From the NCBI GenBank assembly GCA_900542765.1, contig UQOX01000013.1:1-64000 (forward strand): 64,000 nt of DNA, read 5' to 3'. The notes beneath the pieces are model-generated. The model saw only the letters and a list, made by a program, of their open reading frames with translations. It was not told the origin of the DNA and made no database searches. Origin of the DNA: an uncultured Porphyromonadaceae bacterium. GTDB taxonomy: Bacteria > Bacteroidota > Bacteroidia > Bacteroidales > UBA11471. This document shows positions 63,757-64,000 of the stretch, one piece after another. Each line of letters begins with the position of its first letter. The stretch's first letter is position 1. The position numbers and the translations under genes are program-made.

Positions 63757-64000
63757 ATGAAAAACGTCAACCTCAACATATCACACCTGCTGGCCTCGCT
63801 GCTACTGACGGCCTCGTTCTCGGCCTGCTCCTGGCTCGACGTGGGCAGCAACTCCGAAATCGACGGCGACGAGATGTTTCTCAACACCGACGGCTACTAC
63901 ACGGCCATCACGGGTATCTATGTCAATATGGGCAACTCCGACATCTACGGCGGCCTCCTGCCGCTCGCGGCCCTCGAACCGCTCACCCAGCAGTACACCC
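63757..64000 (+). CDS. SusD-like lipoprotein, N-terminal part, cut by the window edge
   Basis: Only about the first 81 codons are visible. The signal peptide ends at the lipobox Cys24 (LTASFSACSWLDV), and the following TDGYYTAITGIYVNMGNSDIYGGLL matches the first TPR helix and YGG stretch of SusD proteins. It starts 4 nt after the STN-containing receptor gene and should be its partner. The frame is open to the end of the window. Confidence 0.8.
   Translation, partial: MKNVNLNISHLLASLLLTASFSACSWLDVGSNSEIDGDEMFLNTDGYYTAITGIYVNMGNSDIYGGLLPLAALEPLTQQYT

Overview
The window reads as a piece of a Bacteroidales chromosome, fairly GC-rich for the order. Direct signs are the repeated -7 box TAnnTTTG (often with TTTG about 20 bp upstream) ahead of most transcription units, SusC/SusD pairs, DUF2851, DUF4271 and DUF4369-type proteins, an SpmA-SpmB fusion, and the ybeY-mnmG-apt-uvrC-dtd-deoC and hemD-rnpA-yidD-tyrS orders familiar from this group. 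A Barnesiella-like relative would fit, but the genus is a guess. Nearly all of the DNA is core chromosome. I see no prophage, insertion sequence or CRISPR array.

Layout. 1-0.3 kb: a patch of short direct and inverted repeats. 0.3-13.1 kb: DUF2851 gene, pnp (reverse), a thioredoxin-fold lipoprotein, greA, a HIT hydrolase, an unrecognised lipoprotein, a LolC/E-type permease, rbfA, and an aroQ-pyk-methyltransferase group (reverse). 13.2-17.8 kb: a Xer recombinase, three surface-glycan genes and a viroplasmin-type RNase H. 17.9-25.7 kb: shikimate kinase, the KorA/KorB 2-oxoacid:ferredoxin oxidoreductase, an M16 protease, a sugar-phosphate isomerase followed by a PfkB kinase, and a lipoprotein with a tyrosine-phosphatase fold that has lost its catalytic residues. 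25.9-33.6 kb: a DEAD-box helicase, a GH3-family enzyme, metG, and a flippase plus glycosyltransferase pair. 33.8-37.0 kb: AlkD-like protein, a D-2-hydroxyacid dehydrogenase, and the SpmAB fusion.

37.0-43.5 kb is a compact forward run (ybeY, mnmG, apt, uvrC, dtd, a MazG-type pyrophosphatase, deoC) serving RNA maturation, DNA repair and nucleotide salvage; a perfect parS-like palindrome sits directly behind the mnmG stop codon. 43.6-56.1 kb: a polyprenyl diphosphate synthase, polA, an MscS-type channel, ychF, a LOG-family hydrolase, DUF4271, hemD, rnpA, a gene in which YidD and TatD are joined in one frame, tyrS and tRNA-Gln. 56.4-64.0 kb begins an outer-membrane uptake locus: a short SusC-like protein, SusD, a full SusC with an STN signalling domain, and a second SusD cut by the window edge.

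The observations most worth checking are the parS-like site at mnmG, the catalytically dead phosphatase lipoprotein, the YidD-TatD fusion, and the unequal double SusC/D locus. I did not find a clearly new multi-gene system. Functions are read from motifs and family resemblance without database searches.
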